Positions 34,168 to 43,258 of a DNA stretch of 64,000 nucleotides are shown here, one piece after another. Position 1 is the stretch's first letter. Every line of letters starts with the position of its first letter. The notes under the pieces are model-generated. The model ran no database searches and was not told where the DNA came from. It was given only the letters and a program-made list of their open reading frames with translations. The stretch is from Clostridiales bacterium (GTDB lineage Bacteria; Bacillota; Clostridia; Christensenellales; UBA1242), in assembly GCA_015069325.1 (NCBI GenBank), contig SVIV01000002.1:117694-181693 (forward strand), written 5' to 3'. The position numbers were made by a program, and so were the translations under genes.

Positions 34168-35115
34168 TTAAACATATAAAATTGATAGAACCAAGAAATA
34201 TAGTGCATTTTCTTGCAACATTTCCCCACTTTTGATCATATAGTCCACTTTTTCTAAAAGCGAATAAATTTTCTTCAGTTGCATCTTAGAAAAGTTTTTT
34301 ATTTGACCGCGTTGCTTTGAAATTGCCCACTCTTTCGCCCCTAAGCACGATGCTAGCTCTTTATCAGACATATCACTAATAGAAATCAAAAACAACCTTC
34401 TAAAATGATTAGTAATAAGCCCCAAAATGCCTTGTTCTTTTTTGAGTGCATCAATCAGTTTTATTGCCCTATCACCATTTTTCTTCCCCAAAGCATCAGT
34501 AAGTTCATATACAACGAATTCATCTTCCTTCGCAACCAAAGATTCAACCAATTTTTTTGTGATAAGCTTGTCATTCATATCGTAATAAGCAAGCTTATCA
34601 ACTTCACTTACAATTCGAGTGAGATAACCGTTGCAATATTCATATAAAACTTGAGCGCCTTCTGCAGAAATTTGTTTATTTTTCTTTGCAAACTCATTCG
34701 CAATTACACTTAACGCCATATTTTGTTCAAATCTTTTACAATCAACAAAAGCAGTCAAATCTTTAATAGATGCGAATTTATCGTGCATATCAAATATTAT
34801 AAGAATTGTTGACGCAACAGGGCTCTTTAAATATTCTGCAAGCATTTTTTTGTCTGCTTCGCTTACCTTTTGAATATTTTTCAACACCACAACTCGATAA
34901 TTATCCCCCATTGGCATAACTTCCATTGCATCTAAAACAGCTTTCATTGAAAAACTGTCATCATCAAACTTAACAAGATTAAAATCTTCTAAATTTAACC
35001 CCGCTTTTTTCATAATCATTGAATACGCACGAAGATAAAGTTCATAATCTTCTCCTTCAAGCAAATAACAATTTTTCAATCCTTCTTCTTTTATCCTTAC
35101 TTTTAATGTTTTCAA
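34168..35115 (-). CDS. holA: DNA polymerase III delta subunit
   Basis: The delta subunit opens the sliding clamp within the clamp loader. The 315-residue protein shows family patterns: NCYLLEGEDYELYLRAYS, PMGDNYRVVVLKNI, LGLITNHFRRLFLIS. It starts with TTG at 35113-35115, supported by TAGGAGTTTAGA upstream and a 4-base overlap with comEC. Its pairing with comEC is common in Firmicutes. Confidence 0.9.
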   Translation of the reverse strand: MKTLKVRIKEEGLKNCYLLEGEDYELYLRAYSMIMKKAGLNLEDFNLVKFDDDSFSMKAVLDAMEVMPMGDNYRVVVLKNIQKVSEADKKMLAEYLKSPVASTILIIFDMHDKFASIKDLTAFVDCKRFEQNMALSVIANEFAKKNKQISAEGAQVLYEYCNGYLTRIVSEVDKLAYYDMNDKLITKKLVESLVAKEDEFVVYELTDALGKKNGDRAIKLIDALKKEQGILGLITNHFRRLFLISISDMSDKELASCLGAKEWAISKQRGQIKNFSKMQLKKIYSLLEKVDYMIKSGEMLQENALYFLVLSILYV

Positions 35116-37184
35116 TCTAAACTCCTAAAACTCAAATTTTTGCCATCAAAGGCAAAATTACCCAACGCATTAAATGAATAGTTACAGCCAACAACATATT
35201 TATTTGCGATATGAACAAAATCGCCATCTCCGAGTGAATAATCTGCAAAAACAAAATCAAACTTATATGTATTATTCAGCTTTCTAAATTCATTATAACA
35301 ATTATTGTTCCCAGATGCAATAAAAACTTCGTTTTCATCAAAAACAACCCTTGTTCCTACAAATTTTTCTTCAACTAAACAATACGTCAGTTTAAAACCG
35401 CCAAGCATGTAATCCTTATTAAATTCACAAACTATATTTTCATCGTATGCTCCATCTTCAAAACTTAAAAAACAACTGGAAATTAAGTCCTGTAAGGCAT
35501 CATAGCGATAACTATTCACTCTGTCATTTGCCACAAAAATATCACACGTGCTGTTGGTTTTATCCATTAATTTGCCAAGAAGATAGCAATCGCCTACAGC
35601 AAGTATTTCTCCACTAGAATTTTTCAGCACAACACTTGACTGATTATACTGAGAAATGTATGAAATTGTGGATAACGTGTCTGTTTTAAAATAATATCCT
35701 AAAGTCGAACAAGCAAAACATAACATCACAACAGTAATTGCAACAACTTTCTCCTTTCCCAGCATCACCAAATAATCACTAATAATGAAAGAAGCAACAT
35801 AGAAAAGCAGAATGTTTACATATCCCATATTTTTAATATATATTTTTGATTGCTCTACATTAAAAAACTGAGCAATCATAAAAATTAAAGTAAACGCAAA
35901 ATCTGCAACAATTAGCAGTTTCGCAAGAAAAGGAATCAATAACGATAAAAAGGAAACTGCAAATAAAAATGGATAAACAACGCCAAATAAAGGCACTACG
36001 AAAAAGTTTGCAAAAATTGAAAGGAGATTAATTTCTCCGCCCATTAAACAAAGAAGTGGTAATATTCCTATTTGCGCAGCAATGCCTACTGCAAAGACAT
36101 CATAAACTTGCTTAGGCATAATTTTAGAAAGAAGTTTTTGCACTACCGGCATAATCACGTTTATACCAATTACGCAAAATACACTCATCAAAAAGCCAAA
36201 ATCAACTCCGCTTAAAGGACTGCATAAACAAATAAGAAACCCCGCAACACCTAAAGCATTAAGACTGTCATATTTGCGATATAAAAGTTTACTAAGCATA
36301 AAGATAATCCCCATTATCCCAGCTCTTAAAACAGAAGGTGTGAAATTGCATAAGTATGCATAAAAGAGAATAAAGCCCGCTGTCAAAACAAAATTCACAT
36401 ACTTGTTGATACTGCATTTTTTCATTAAACCAAAAATTAAAGAGATTAAAAAGCTTACGTGCAGACCGCTTACCGTCAAAATGTGGATAATTCCAGCACC
36501 CTTATATGCCGAATAAATATCTGAATCTAAATTATTCTTGTCTCCAAACAGCGAAGCAAATGCTGTTTCTGCATTATCTGGCGACATATTCTCATAAAGT
36601 TTATCTTTAATAGAAAGCCTTACAATTTCGTCAAATGTTTTGTATCCTTCAGTTACAACTACATTTTTAAAATTGCAAGTAGCATTATATCTCACACCAC
36701 TTCTGTATGCCGATGTATTAAAATCTCCTAAAGTAAATGGTCTGACATTTTCAAGTTCACTTTCAAAAGAAATGAAACTGCCAATTTCTGGCAATAATGC
36801 ACAATTTGTAATTTCAACGCAAACATTGCCTTCATTTTTGCCATTTATTTCCACGCTATCTAAAATGACTGAATAAGAATACTTTTCTTCGCTTATGCTG
36901 TCGGTAATCCTGCCCACTACAACCGCCTTACCCACATATTCAGTTGCCTTAAAAGACTCAATCCCTACAAAATACCACGAACAACCTAATATAAACGAAA
37001 AAATAAGGGCAAGCATCTGCTTTAAATGCTTATTTATAATTGAATAAAGCGAAAATAAAATAAGGATTAAAGAAGTTATGATGATATATTCCACGCTTCC
37101 GTTAAAAATATATCTTACCACATTAATTCCTAGTAAGAACATTAAGAAAGGATAAAACAGCCATCTAAAATTCATCTTTTTCAT
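35112..37184 (-). CDS. comEC: ComEC/Rec2 DNA-uptake channel with degenerate C-terminal domain
   Basis: ComEC carries single-stranded DNA across the membrane in competence. The protein (690 residues from this start) has an N-terminal membrane part and OB-like domain, and the Competence domain with HILTVSGLHVSFLISL. The last 190 residues sit where a metallo-beta-lactamase-like domain usually lies, but I see no HxHxDH metal motif, so it may lack nuclease activity. I start at 37184: an in-frame ATG at 37205 overlaps the -10 box. The 5' leader is then about 5 bases or less. holA overlaps by 4 bases. Confidence 0.88.
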   Translation of the reverse strand: MKKMNFRWLFYPFLMFLLGINVVRYIFNGSVEYIIITSLILILFSLYSIINKHLKQMLALIFSFILGCSWYFVGIESFKATEYVGKAVVVGRITDSISEEKYSYSVILDSVEINGKNEGNVCVEITNCALLPEIGSFISFESELENVRPFTLGDFNTSAYRSGVRYNATCNFKNVVVTEGYKTFDEIVRLSIKDKLYENMSPDNAETAFASLFGDKNNLDSDIYSAYKGAGIIHILTVSGLHVSFLISLIFGLMKKCSINKYVNFVLTAGFILFYAYLCNFTPSVLRAGIMGIIFMLSKLLYRKYDSLNALGVAGFLICLCSPLSGVDFGFLMSVFCVIGINVIMPVVQKLLSKIMPKQVYDVFAVGIAAQIGILPLLCLMGGEINLLSIFANFFVVPLFGVVYPFLFAVSFLSLLIPFLAKLLIVADFAFTLIFMIAQFFNVEQSKIYIKNMGYVNILLFYVASFIISDYLVMLGKEKVVAITVVMLCFACSTLGYYFKTDTLSTISYISQYNQSSVVLKNSSGEILAVGDCYLLGKLMDKTNSTCDIFVANDRVNSYRYDALQDLISSCFLSFEDGAYDENIVCEFNKDYMLGGFKLTYCLVEEKFVGTRVVFDENEVFIASGNNNCYNEFRKLNNTYKFDFVFADYSLGDGDFVHIANKYVVGCNYSFNALGNFAFDGKNLSFRSLD

Positions 37185-37195
37185 TTGTTTAAAAC

Positions 37196-37224
37196 ATTTT
37201 AACAAAATTTCACACTTTTTTCAA
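37196..37224 (-). promoter_or_regulatory. Promoter of comEC-holA, nearly leaderless
   Basis: Minus strand TTGAAA (37219-37224), 17 bases, TAAAAT (37196-37201). Eleven bases separate it from the ATG at 37184, so the leader should be about 4-5 bases. No ribosome site is present. Confidence 0.55.
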
Positions 37225-37236
37225 GCCTTTTACACA

Positions 37237-37267
37237 CAAAAAGCATCTCGATTAAGAGACGCTTTTA
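37237..37267 (-). terminator. Terminator of the BspA-like gene
   Basis: AGCGTCTC and GAGATGCT on the minus strand (one G-U) enclose TTAATC, followed by TTTTTG. Confidence 0.85.
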
Positions 37268-37271
37268 TTTT

Positions 37272-38909
37272 TTATTTTAAAGTAAGATATCCAGTATTTG
37301 TGTTTGCCATTGTGTAAGAAATATTGCTTGAATTCCACGCAACTGCACCAACTAAATTTGTTGAGCAACCCGAGAATGTGTCTGATCCGGTTGTAACACT
37401 TGCTGTTGACCAACCACTTCCGACATAAATTGTCTTAAGTTTTGTGTTGCTACCAAATGTCTTACTCATATTATTCACTTTCGATGTATTAAATGATGAC
37501 AAATCAATAACTTGCATTGTAGTAATATAAAACATTTGTTCCATATTTATTAAACTTGAAGTATTCCAGCCAGAAATATCTAATTTTTTCAATCCAGTTG
37601 CATTACGGAACATCATTCTAAAAGAAGTTACTTTTGCAGTATTAAAGTGAGTTAAATCTAAACTTGTTAAGCCTTGGCAGTCCTTAAATACCCCTTCCAT
37701 AGTGTTAGCAGACTGTGTATTAAAAGTTGAAATATCTAAATTTGCAAGCTTGCTACACCCTTCAAACATACGAATAAAATTTGTAACAGCACTTGTGTCA
37801 AAATGAGAAAGATCTAAACTTGTTAAGCCCGAACAACCAGCGAACATATATTTAAAAGATCCTGACGCAGAAGTATCAAAAAGAGAACTATCTAAAGTTG
37901 TCAACGCTGCCTGCATACGAAACATAAATTCGAAATGACCTAAAGCTGAAGTGTCAACATTTTTAAAGACTATTGATGTGCATTGAAATGTCATAGTGCT
38001 AGGATTTGGCACATTAGCTCCAGAAGTAGCGAGATTACTATCACAAAAATCAAAATTTTCAGGAAGAACAATTGTATTTCTTGATGAAACTGTCATTTTG
38101 CTTCCTGACATTTGAGCTCTGATACTTCCATCACCCGCAGCTGACACATCTTCGCCTTGTGGATTTTGAGAATAAATTGTTTCAAATGCAGTAATTTGTT
38201 TGCCTTGTGCTTTTGCAAAAGTGTAAAGTTTTGATTCACTTAATGTTGAACCGCTTGTTTCTTTTGTATGATGATTTAATGTAAGTGAAAAACTTCCCAA
38301 GCATTCAGCAGTGCTGTTTAAGTCTTTTACAGAAACAGTAACTTTAATAAATTTATACCCATATGCTGCAGCATTGCTTATTTTATTGTTCGTCCAAGCA
38401 TTTTCTTCAATTGAAGATGCAGAAGCGGTTGTCATAAATGTTGAGCTATCATAATATTCTGTTTTAATAACAACATTTTCTTTTACTTCAAAAGTTTGTT
38501 CCAACACTACTTGCACATAATCTTTGTTTCTAAGATTATGAACTGTGAAATAGAAAACTACTTCTGGCGTTTCTGGTGTAAGACCAATATCTCCAAGCCA
38601 AATAGACTTTTGTGGAAGTGGATCTGTAGATGCGTTGAAAACAACATAACCTTCTTCATTGGTTACGACATTTCCTTCTTTATCTGCATCAATTGTAACG
38701 ACAGGAACTCCTGAATTTGGAATGTATTTTTCTGTCCTTATTTCTGCCGCAACATTTTCCCCTACTTGATAACCTACTTCAAAGCCAGCACTCAAGTTTT
38801 GTGTTGTAGCCGCCCATACACCAACAATAGCCCCTAACACCAACATAAAGCCGAAACATAATGAAAGAACCGTTGTTCTAAATTTTTTTCCAGATATAGT
38901 TTTTGCCAT
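37272..38909 (-). CDS. BspA-like repeat protein with SipW-type N-terminus
   Basis: A 545-residue exported protein. The N-terminus matches the exported family at 29-32 kb: hydrophobic helix ending GAIVGVWAATTQ, then FEVGYQVGENVAAEI and a single beta domain of about 200 residues. The C-terminal 250 residues are BspA/DUF285 repeats of about 24 residues (FDTSAVTNFIRMFEGCSKL, FNTAKVTSFRMMF), a class often found on surface adhesins. It is therefore a fusion of a matrix-type anchor and an adhesive repeat domain. The start follows AAGGGGTAAGT. No LPxTG or membrane end is seen. Confidence 0.88.
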   Translation of the reverse strand: MAKTISGKKFRTTVLSLCFGFMLVLGAIVGVWAATTQNLSAGFEVGYQVGENVAAEIRTEKYIPNSGVPVVTIDADKEGNVVTNEEGYVVFNASTDPLPQKSIWLGDIGLTPETPEVVFYFTVHNLRNKDYVQVVLEQTFEVKENVVIKTEYYDSSTFMTTASASSIEENAWTNNKISNAAAYGYKFIKVTVSVKDLNSTAECLGSFSLTLNHHTKETSGSTLSESKLYTFAKAQGKQITAFETIYSQNPQGEDVSAAGDGSIRAQMSGSKMTVSSRNTIVLPENFDFCDSNLATSGANVPNPSTMTFQCTSIVFKNVDTSALGHFEFMFRMQAALTTLDSSLFDTSASGSFKYMFAGCSGLTSLDLSHFDTSAVTNFIRMFEGCSKLANLDISTFNTQSANTMEGVFKDCQGLTSLDLTHFNTAKVTSFRMMFRNATGLKKLDISGWNTSSLINMEQMFYITTMQVIDLSSFNTSKVNNMSKTFGSNTKLKTIYVGSGWSTASVTTGSDTFSGCSTNLVGAVAWNSSNISYTMANTNTGYLTLK

Positions 38910-38927
38910 ACTTACCCCTTTTTCTGT

Positions 38928-38957
38928 ATTTTACAATACTATTTACAAATTAGTCAA
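38928..38957 (-). promoter_or_regulatory. SigA promoter of the BspA-like gene
   Basis: Minus strand TTGACT (38952-38957), 18 bases, TAAAAT (38928-38933). Confidence 0.7.
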
Positions 38958-38981
38958 GCAATTTTCAATATTTTTTTAAAC

Positions 38982-39014
38982 AAAAAAAAGAGACGCCTTT
39001 TTGCATCTCTTTTT
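38982..39014 (-). terminator. Terminator of the phage-like cassette
   Basis: GAGATGC and GCGTCTC on the minus strand (one G-U) around AAAAAG, then an eight-base T run, directly after the holin genes. Confidence 0.85.
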
Positions 39015-39024
39015 CCTGAAAAAT

Positions 39025-39261
39025 TTAATTTTCATCATCATTTTGTTGTTGATTTTCGCCCTTTTCGTCCTGCTCAGCCTTTTTTTCGCCATTCATTGAC
39101 ACAACTCCTAAGACAACCAAAACTCCCGCGAAGGCCAAAATTACATTTTCAATAAGTTTGCTTTCAATTGAAAAGCCAAATAGTTCACCCAAAGCATTAA
39201 CTAAAAGAACAACAGCGCCTGCAAAAGCAGTCCAAAATCCATAACTTTTAAAGATTTTCAT
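39025..39261 (-). CDS. Phage holin, phi-LC3/LL-H-like
   Basis: The 78-residue protein has two hydrophobic helices (about 8-27 and 37-56) and a very charged, Gln/Asp/Glu-rich C-terminus. FKSYGFWTAFAGAVVLLVN and a helix ending VVLGVVS resemble small Firmicutes phage holins. Holins form pores in the cytoplasmic membrane. No lysin lies nearby. Directly follows the BhlA-like gene. Confidence 0.7.
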   Translation of the reverse strand: MKIFKSYGFWTAFAGAVVLLVNALGELFGFSIESKLIENVILAFAGVLVVLGVVSMNGEKKAEQDEKGENQQQNDDEN

Positions 39262-39477
39262 TTAATCCCCCTTTGAAATCATATCTTTAAGGTCTGCAAG
39301 TTCTTCTCTGACCTTTTCTATAATAATCAAATGCGTTGAAAGTTCGTTGATGGTATTTCGATATGCCTGCTCACGTTTTTGACTGTCTTTTAATTGATAA
39401 AACAATAAAAAGACAAACAACATTGCAAATATGCCGTTACCTACAACCGAACTTATAAGTTCTGTCCAGAAATTCAT
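39262..39477 (-). CDS. BhlA/UviB-type holin-like protein
   Basis: 71 residues with one N-terminal transmembrane helix (about 10-28, NGIFAMLFVFLLFYQLKDS) and a charged coiled-coil tail, the classic BhlA/UviB pattern. Such proteins accompany lysis or bacteriocin release. Start after AGAGGTAGAT, 2 bases after the upstream 35-codon ORF. Confidence 0.78.
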   Translation of the reverse strand: MNFWTELISSVVGNGIFAMLFVFLLFYQLKDSQKREQAYRNTINELSTHLIIIEKVREELADLKDMISKGD

Positions 39478-39479
39478 AT

Positions 39480-39587
39480 CTACCTCTTTTTATCCGCTAT
39501 TGCTAGCATTTTTTCGGTTGAAAGAGTTTCAAGCAAAAACTCTTCATAATTTATCAAATCTATATGATTTCTGTTTATAATTTTCAT
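39480..39587 (-). CDS. 35-codon phage ORF
   Basis: Its ATG overlaps the upstream TGA (ATGA), and it stops 2 bases before the BhlA-like start. The protein is short, helical and charged (YEEFLLETLSTEKMLAIADK). The place recalls the small XkdX-type ORFs ahead of phage holins, but no family match is visible. The coupling supports real translation. Confidence 0.6.
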   Translation of the reverse strand: MKIINRNHIDLINYEEFLLETLSTEKMLAIADKKR

Positions 39588-41077
39588 TTTGACACCGTTA
39601 CAACAAAATTACTAATATAATCATCTTCACCGCTGGCAGACTCAACTGCAATTTCAAACATATTGCCCAAAACATTCACTTGAATTTTCTGCACATCCTT
39701 ATCACCTTTAACAAAACACACCTTTTCACCTAAGTCGCTTTTAAACGAAACTTTGCAATCGCTAAACGAAGTTATTAAGAAAGATTTTATTCGCTTTCTT
39801 TCACCTGGCATATCAAAATCCAGTTTTCCACTTTTCCACATGTTAGAAAGTTTTTGCCCAAAAACATTCCCATTTTTTGTAAGCTGACCAATCATTCCCT
39901 TGTTTTCATTATAAAAGCAAGCAATAAACTTTGATTTTAAGTTGTTTGTAAGGGCAAGCATTTGTCTAATATCTACTCCACGTAAAAGATCAACTTGTTT
40001 ATTTGCAATATCATAAATTATCAATAGATTATTCTTAAATCCATTTTCACAATTTTCACAGCCAATTATCTGCCCATCTTTAAAATCAGCTCTACAAGCC
40101 AAGAAGTATTTTCCGTCATAACACTCTGCATTAATATATCGATTATCCATACCATTCAACATCTGCAAACATTTGATTTCAATTTCTTTGACACTTGTCC
40201 CGTTAAACACTTTAAGTTTGTCCCCTTCTATAAAGTAAACATTGTCGCCGTATTCAACAATTGTGTTTGGCTGAATATAATTGGACGCTCTATAAACGTG
40301 GCTGACTGCAAAAGATTGGCTATTACTGTATGCGGAAATTTCTGTTATCCCAAAATCTCTAAATAAATATATATAATCATTAAATGATATGATTCTATTT
40401 AAATCTCCCCTTTCATCTGTAAAATCGAGATTTTTTGTAAGGGAATTATCCCAATTAATCACGTCTGTATCTGTATAAACTAAACTCCCCCTTGCTTCTG
40501 CAGTAATGGCAAACAGTTTACCATAATGAGAACAACAAGAAATTATACCTGGAGTTTCTACTTCTTTTCGCACTCCCAAACTTGTAATCACAAGCGTCTT
40601 GCCATCTTTTGATGAAAGCAAAATTGCGTCCTGTTTATCATATCGATAATGTGTTATAAATGGCAGACTAGAAAACTTCGTAGGATAAGAAAAAGAAATG
40701 CTTCTTTGTCTAAACAATGCATCAAAGCACACTTCGTTTGCATCATTATAATAAAACAGACAATTGCAATCTGCTTCTAAATCTATGTCATAATATTTCA
40801 ATTTCCAAACGTGTTGAACTTCTGTTCCTTTGATGCTAAAATCAGATTCAACATCTAAATTTTGATCATCGACAGGCATAGTCAAAGCTTTAAAACCATA
40901 TCCACTTTTTAAACTTCCATCTTCTGAAATAAAGTTGTATGATAATTTTGCCTGCCCCGTTTTAAGCAGGACATCATCATCTTTGATGTTCTGTTCTTGT
41001 GCAAAAATATCAAATTCAAACTGTCTTTCAGTTTCCTTTTTACCTTTAAGAGTTTTCTTATAAAACATTAAAGCCAA
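39584..41077 (-). CDS. Phage head-closure/DNA stabilisation-like protein
   Basis: A 497-residue soluble protein with many short beta strands and repeated aromatic-hydrophobic blocks (DAILLSSKDGKTLVITS, NDYIYLFRDFGITEIS, YGDNVYFIEGDKLKVFNG), suggesting a beta-propeller. Size, fold type and place after a gp4-like gene match P22 gp10, which closes the portal channel. Sequence identity to gp10 cannot be claimed from here. Overlaps the previous gene by 10 bases. Confidence 0.6.
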   Translation of the reverse strand: MALMFYKKTLKGKKETERQFEFDIFAQEQNIKDDDVLLKTGQAKLSYNFISEDGSLKSGYGFKALTMPVDDQNLDVESDFSIKGTEVQHVWKLKYYDIDLEADCNCLFYYNDANEVCFDALFRQRSISFSYPTKFSSLPFITHYRYDKQDAILLSSKDGKTLVITSLGVRKEVETPGIISCCSHYGKLFAITAEARGSLVYTDTDVINWDNSLTKNLDFTDERGDLNRIISFNDYIYLFRDFGITEISAYSNSQSFAVSHVYRASNYIQPNTIVEYGDNVYFIEGDKLKVFNGTSVKEIEIKCLQMLNGMDNRYINAECYDGKYFLACRADFKDGQIIGCENCENGFKNNLLIIYDIANKQVDLLRGVDIRQMLALTNNLKSKFIACFYNENKGMIGQLTKNGNVFGQKLSNMWKSGKLDFDMPGERKRIKSFLITSFSDCKVSFKSDLGEKVCFVKGDKDVQKIQVNVLGNMFEIAVESASGEDDYISNFVVTVSK

Positions 41078-41619
41078 CTCCTTCTAGGAATCTTCACTTC
41101 GCTTTTTTGTCTTAGCATAATTTGAAGCGAACCTTTAAATCTCTCTTCCCAAATATTTGCATCTTGATATAAGTTGTTTAAAAAGAAATATTCTCTTGCC
41201 ACACCATAAGCAAATATTCTTTCCGGTAAGGACGCAGAAAAATCATCATCAAAAGTAAGTTGCTTTGGTGATGTTGAATAAATCACTTCAACATCTTTCC
41301 CACAAACAAAAATATAATTATCAAAAATTTTGTAATGCACATTTCTGCCATATCTATCCTTAATCGAATAAATTTCAACAACTTCATTAGAGAATGATTT
41401 TAATTCAAGTTTAAAATTTTTTATTTCAAATTTTTCAGCAATCAAAATAGGTTGATATTCACAAGCAATTTCTTCCCTGACTAGATTAAAACATTTTACA
41501 AGTTTGTTCTTCAAATTTTCATCTTCTTCAGATAAACTTTCACCTTTGCGAAGTTTTTCTTCAAGTTCATCACAAGCAACAAAATCACAAGCTTTTATAA
41601 TCACGTCTTTTACTTTCAT
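41068..41619 (-). CDS. Head completion/tail accessory-like protein (gp4-like)
   Basis: 183 residues. The C-terminal ASLPERIFAYGVAREYFFLN and ANIWEERFKGSLQIML follow the pattern of short-tailed-phage head-to-tail adaptors, where a helical protein docks under the portal. N-terminal half is charged helix. It overlaps neighbours on both sides (4 and 10 bases). Confidence 0.6.
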   Translation of the reverse strand: MKVKDVIIKACDFVACDELEEKLRKGESLSEEDENLKNKLVKCFNLVREEIACEYQPILIAEKFEIKNFKLELKSFSNEVVEIYSIKDRYGRNVHYKIFDNYIFVCGKDVEVIYSTSPKQLTFDDDFSASLPERIFAYGVAREYFFLNNLYQDANIWEERFKGSLQIMLRQKSEVKIPRRSWL

Positions 41620-41927
41620 ACAATCTCCTTGAGCATATTCACCTGCTCTTTTATATTTTTCTCATATACCATTTGATTATTTTGTTCGATTTCTCTAAGA
41701 ATGTTGTCCCTATTTTCAATTCTTGTTTTTCTTGCATAAACAAGCGTTCTTTCATCTAACTGAGAATAAGGAACTTTAAAACAAAAACTATTTTGCTTTT
41801 GTGCAGAAGAGTGCACTTCAAAACAATTTAAATCTGTATTAAAATACACTTCATACGATTCATCAATCTGCCTAAGCCTTTCGCAAATAAAGAAAACATC
41901 ACTATTAATTTTTATTAATTTCTTCAA
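41616..41927 (-). CDS. Small phage structural-region protein, 103 aa
   Basis: Not recognised. Helix-rich with one beta patch (NCFEVHSSAQKQNSFCFKVP) and a C-terminal coiled coil (REIEQNNQMVYEKNIKEQV). Lies between coat and head-completion genes, directly downstream of an internal terminator-like hairpin; start after AAGGAGATTGTTTT. Confidence 0.65.
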   Translation of the reverse strand: MKKLIKINSDVFFICERLRQIDESYEVYFNTDLNCFEVHSSAQKQNSFCFKVPYSQLDERTLVYARKTRIENRDNILREIEQNNQMVYEKNIKEQVNMLKEIV

Positions 41928-41946
41928 AACAATCTCCTTTTTATAT

Positions 41947-41983
41947 GAAAAAGAGCAAAAAAATAAGATTTTTGCTCTTTTTT
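41947..41983 (-). terminator. Terminator-like hairpin after the coat gene
   Basis: AAAAAGAGCAAAAA and its complement enclose about 8 bases; A/T runs on both sides. Phages often place a leaky terminator behind the coat gene to set protein ratios. Confidence 0.75.
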
Positions 41984-42000
41984 AACCAATTTTTATTAAA

Positions 42001-43179
42001 TTAATTTGCAAATGGATTTGTCACTGTAGATTTAATGCCTGAAATTTTTGCCTGTCCACATGGCTTATCACAAATAAGTTCAGCGTATTTTACAAGCGTC
42101 GCACTATATGTAGGATATCCTTGATTTTGCTTTAAGATTCTTCCATCTTCACCTTCAAGCCACTTCCAGTCGCAAAGTTCGTGAAGAGTAAAATCGTTTG
42201 TATTAAGAAGATACATTGCGTCATCATCAACAAATCTGTCAGCAACAACAGGAATACCATTATGAGTAATAGTTTTATATCCACCTTCAAGTTCAGCGAT
42301 ATCAACATTTCTTCTATATGCACCCAAGTATTCTTGATATGCTCTACGCACCTTGCTTGAGCAAGAAATAAAGTTGATTTGAGAATCTGTATTCATATCA
42401 AGAAAATCAATTGCTTCTTGAATTAAGATATCTGAAACCTCTGTAGCAGTTGCGCTTACATAAGGTTTAAGCCAAGGATATGCTGATTTTGACACTCCAT
42501 AAATTTCACTTTGACTTTCATCAAAGATTCTGCCAAGACCAGAAATTTCAAAATCTTTTGACCCTTGAACATAAAGTTTATCACCTGCAGTTACAGTTGC
42601 GTTTCCTGAGAAAATAAATGTTTTATTTACTCTGTCAACATATTCCACTTTAATTGGAGATGCACTTGTTTTATTTTCTGCAGTATAAACATCAATAAGC
42701 ATTCCTTCAATTAAATTGTTAACTTTATCACAACTAACTGTTTTTCCATCAACAGAAGATACTGTAGCGATTAAGCCTGTGCCATCACCATAAATCATTC
42801 TTCCTAAGTTGAAAGCACTTGCCTTAACAAGACCTTCCATTTCGTCAGATAAAAGATTTACAAATGCACCTGCATTGCTGCTTGATGCACGAACAGCTTT
42901 ATCTGAAATTTCAATTTTTCCATACAAGTTTTTAAGTTCACTTACAAATTGAACATAACCATTTCCACTAGCAGTTGGGAGAGCTCCCGTTTCACTTCCA
43001 GCACCAACCCCGCCATTGATACCAAATGGAGCAAGTTTTCTAATTTCTTTTCCCCAAACATCTTTGTTTGAACGTTTTATTTTCGCCAAAAGTGGATTTG
43101 CATTTACATTGAGTTGATTCGCAACAACACCAAGGTAAACATCTTTAAGTGCACTTTCAGCAGTTTTTAATGTAACCAT
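42001..43179 (-). CDS. Phage major coat protein
   Basis: 392 residues, no membrane segment. The pattern (N-terminal SALKDVYLGVVANQLNVNANPLLAKI, a glycine-rich early region, long beta stretches, and DTDSQINFISCSSKVRRAYQEYL near the middle) fits an HK97-fold coat of the kind annotated in Firmicutes short-tailed phages. It follows the scaffold-like gene with a 79-base gap, as expected for a highly expressed coat. Ribosome site AAAGGAGAAAAA. Confidence 0.8.
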   Translation of the reverse strand: MVTLKTAESALKDVYLGVVANQLNVNANPLLAKIKRSNKDVWGKEIRKLAPFGINGGVGAGSETGALPTASGNGYVQFVSELKNLYGKIEISDKAVRASSSNAGAFVNLLSDEMEGLVKASAFNLGRMIYGDGTGLIATVSSVDGKTVSCDKVNNLIEGMLIDVYTAENKTSASPIKVEYVDRVNKTFIFSGNATVTAGDKLYVQGSKDFEISGLGRIFDESQSEIYGVSKSAYPWLKPYVSATATEVSDILIQEAIDFLDMNTDSQINFISCSSKVRRAYQEYLGAYRRNVDIAELEGGYKTITHNGIPVVADRFVDDDAMYLLNTNDFTLHELCDWKWLEGEDGRILKQNQGYPTYSATLVKYAELICDKPCGQAKISGIKSTVTNPFAN

Positions 43180-43258
43180 TTTTTCTCCTTTTTTATTAAA
43201 AATATCATTTTTTGCTATTTTTATTTGAAAAAAATGTAGAATTGAATTAATTATCTGT

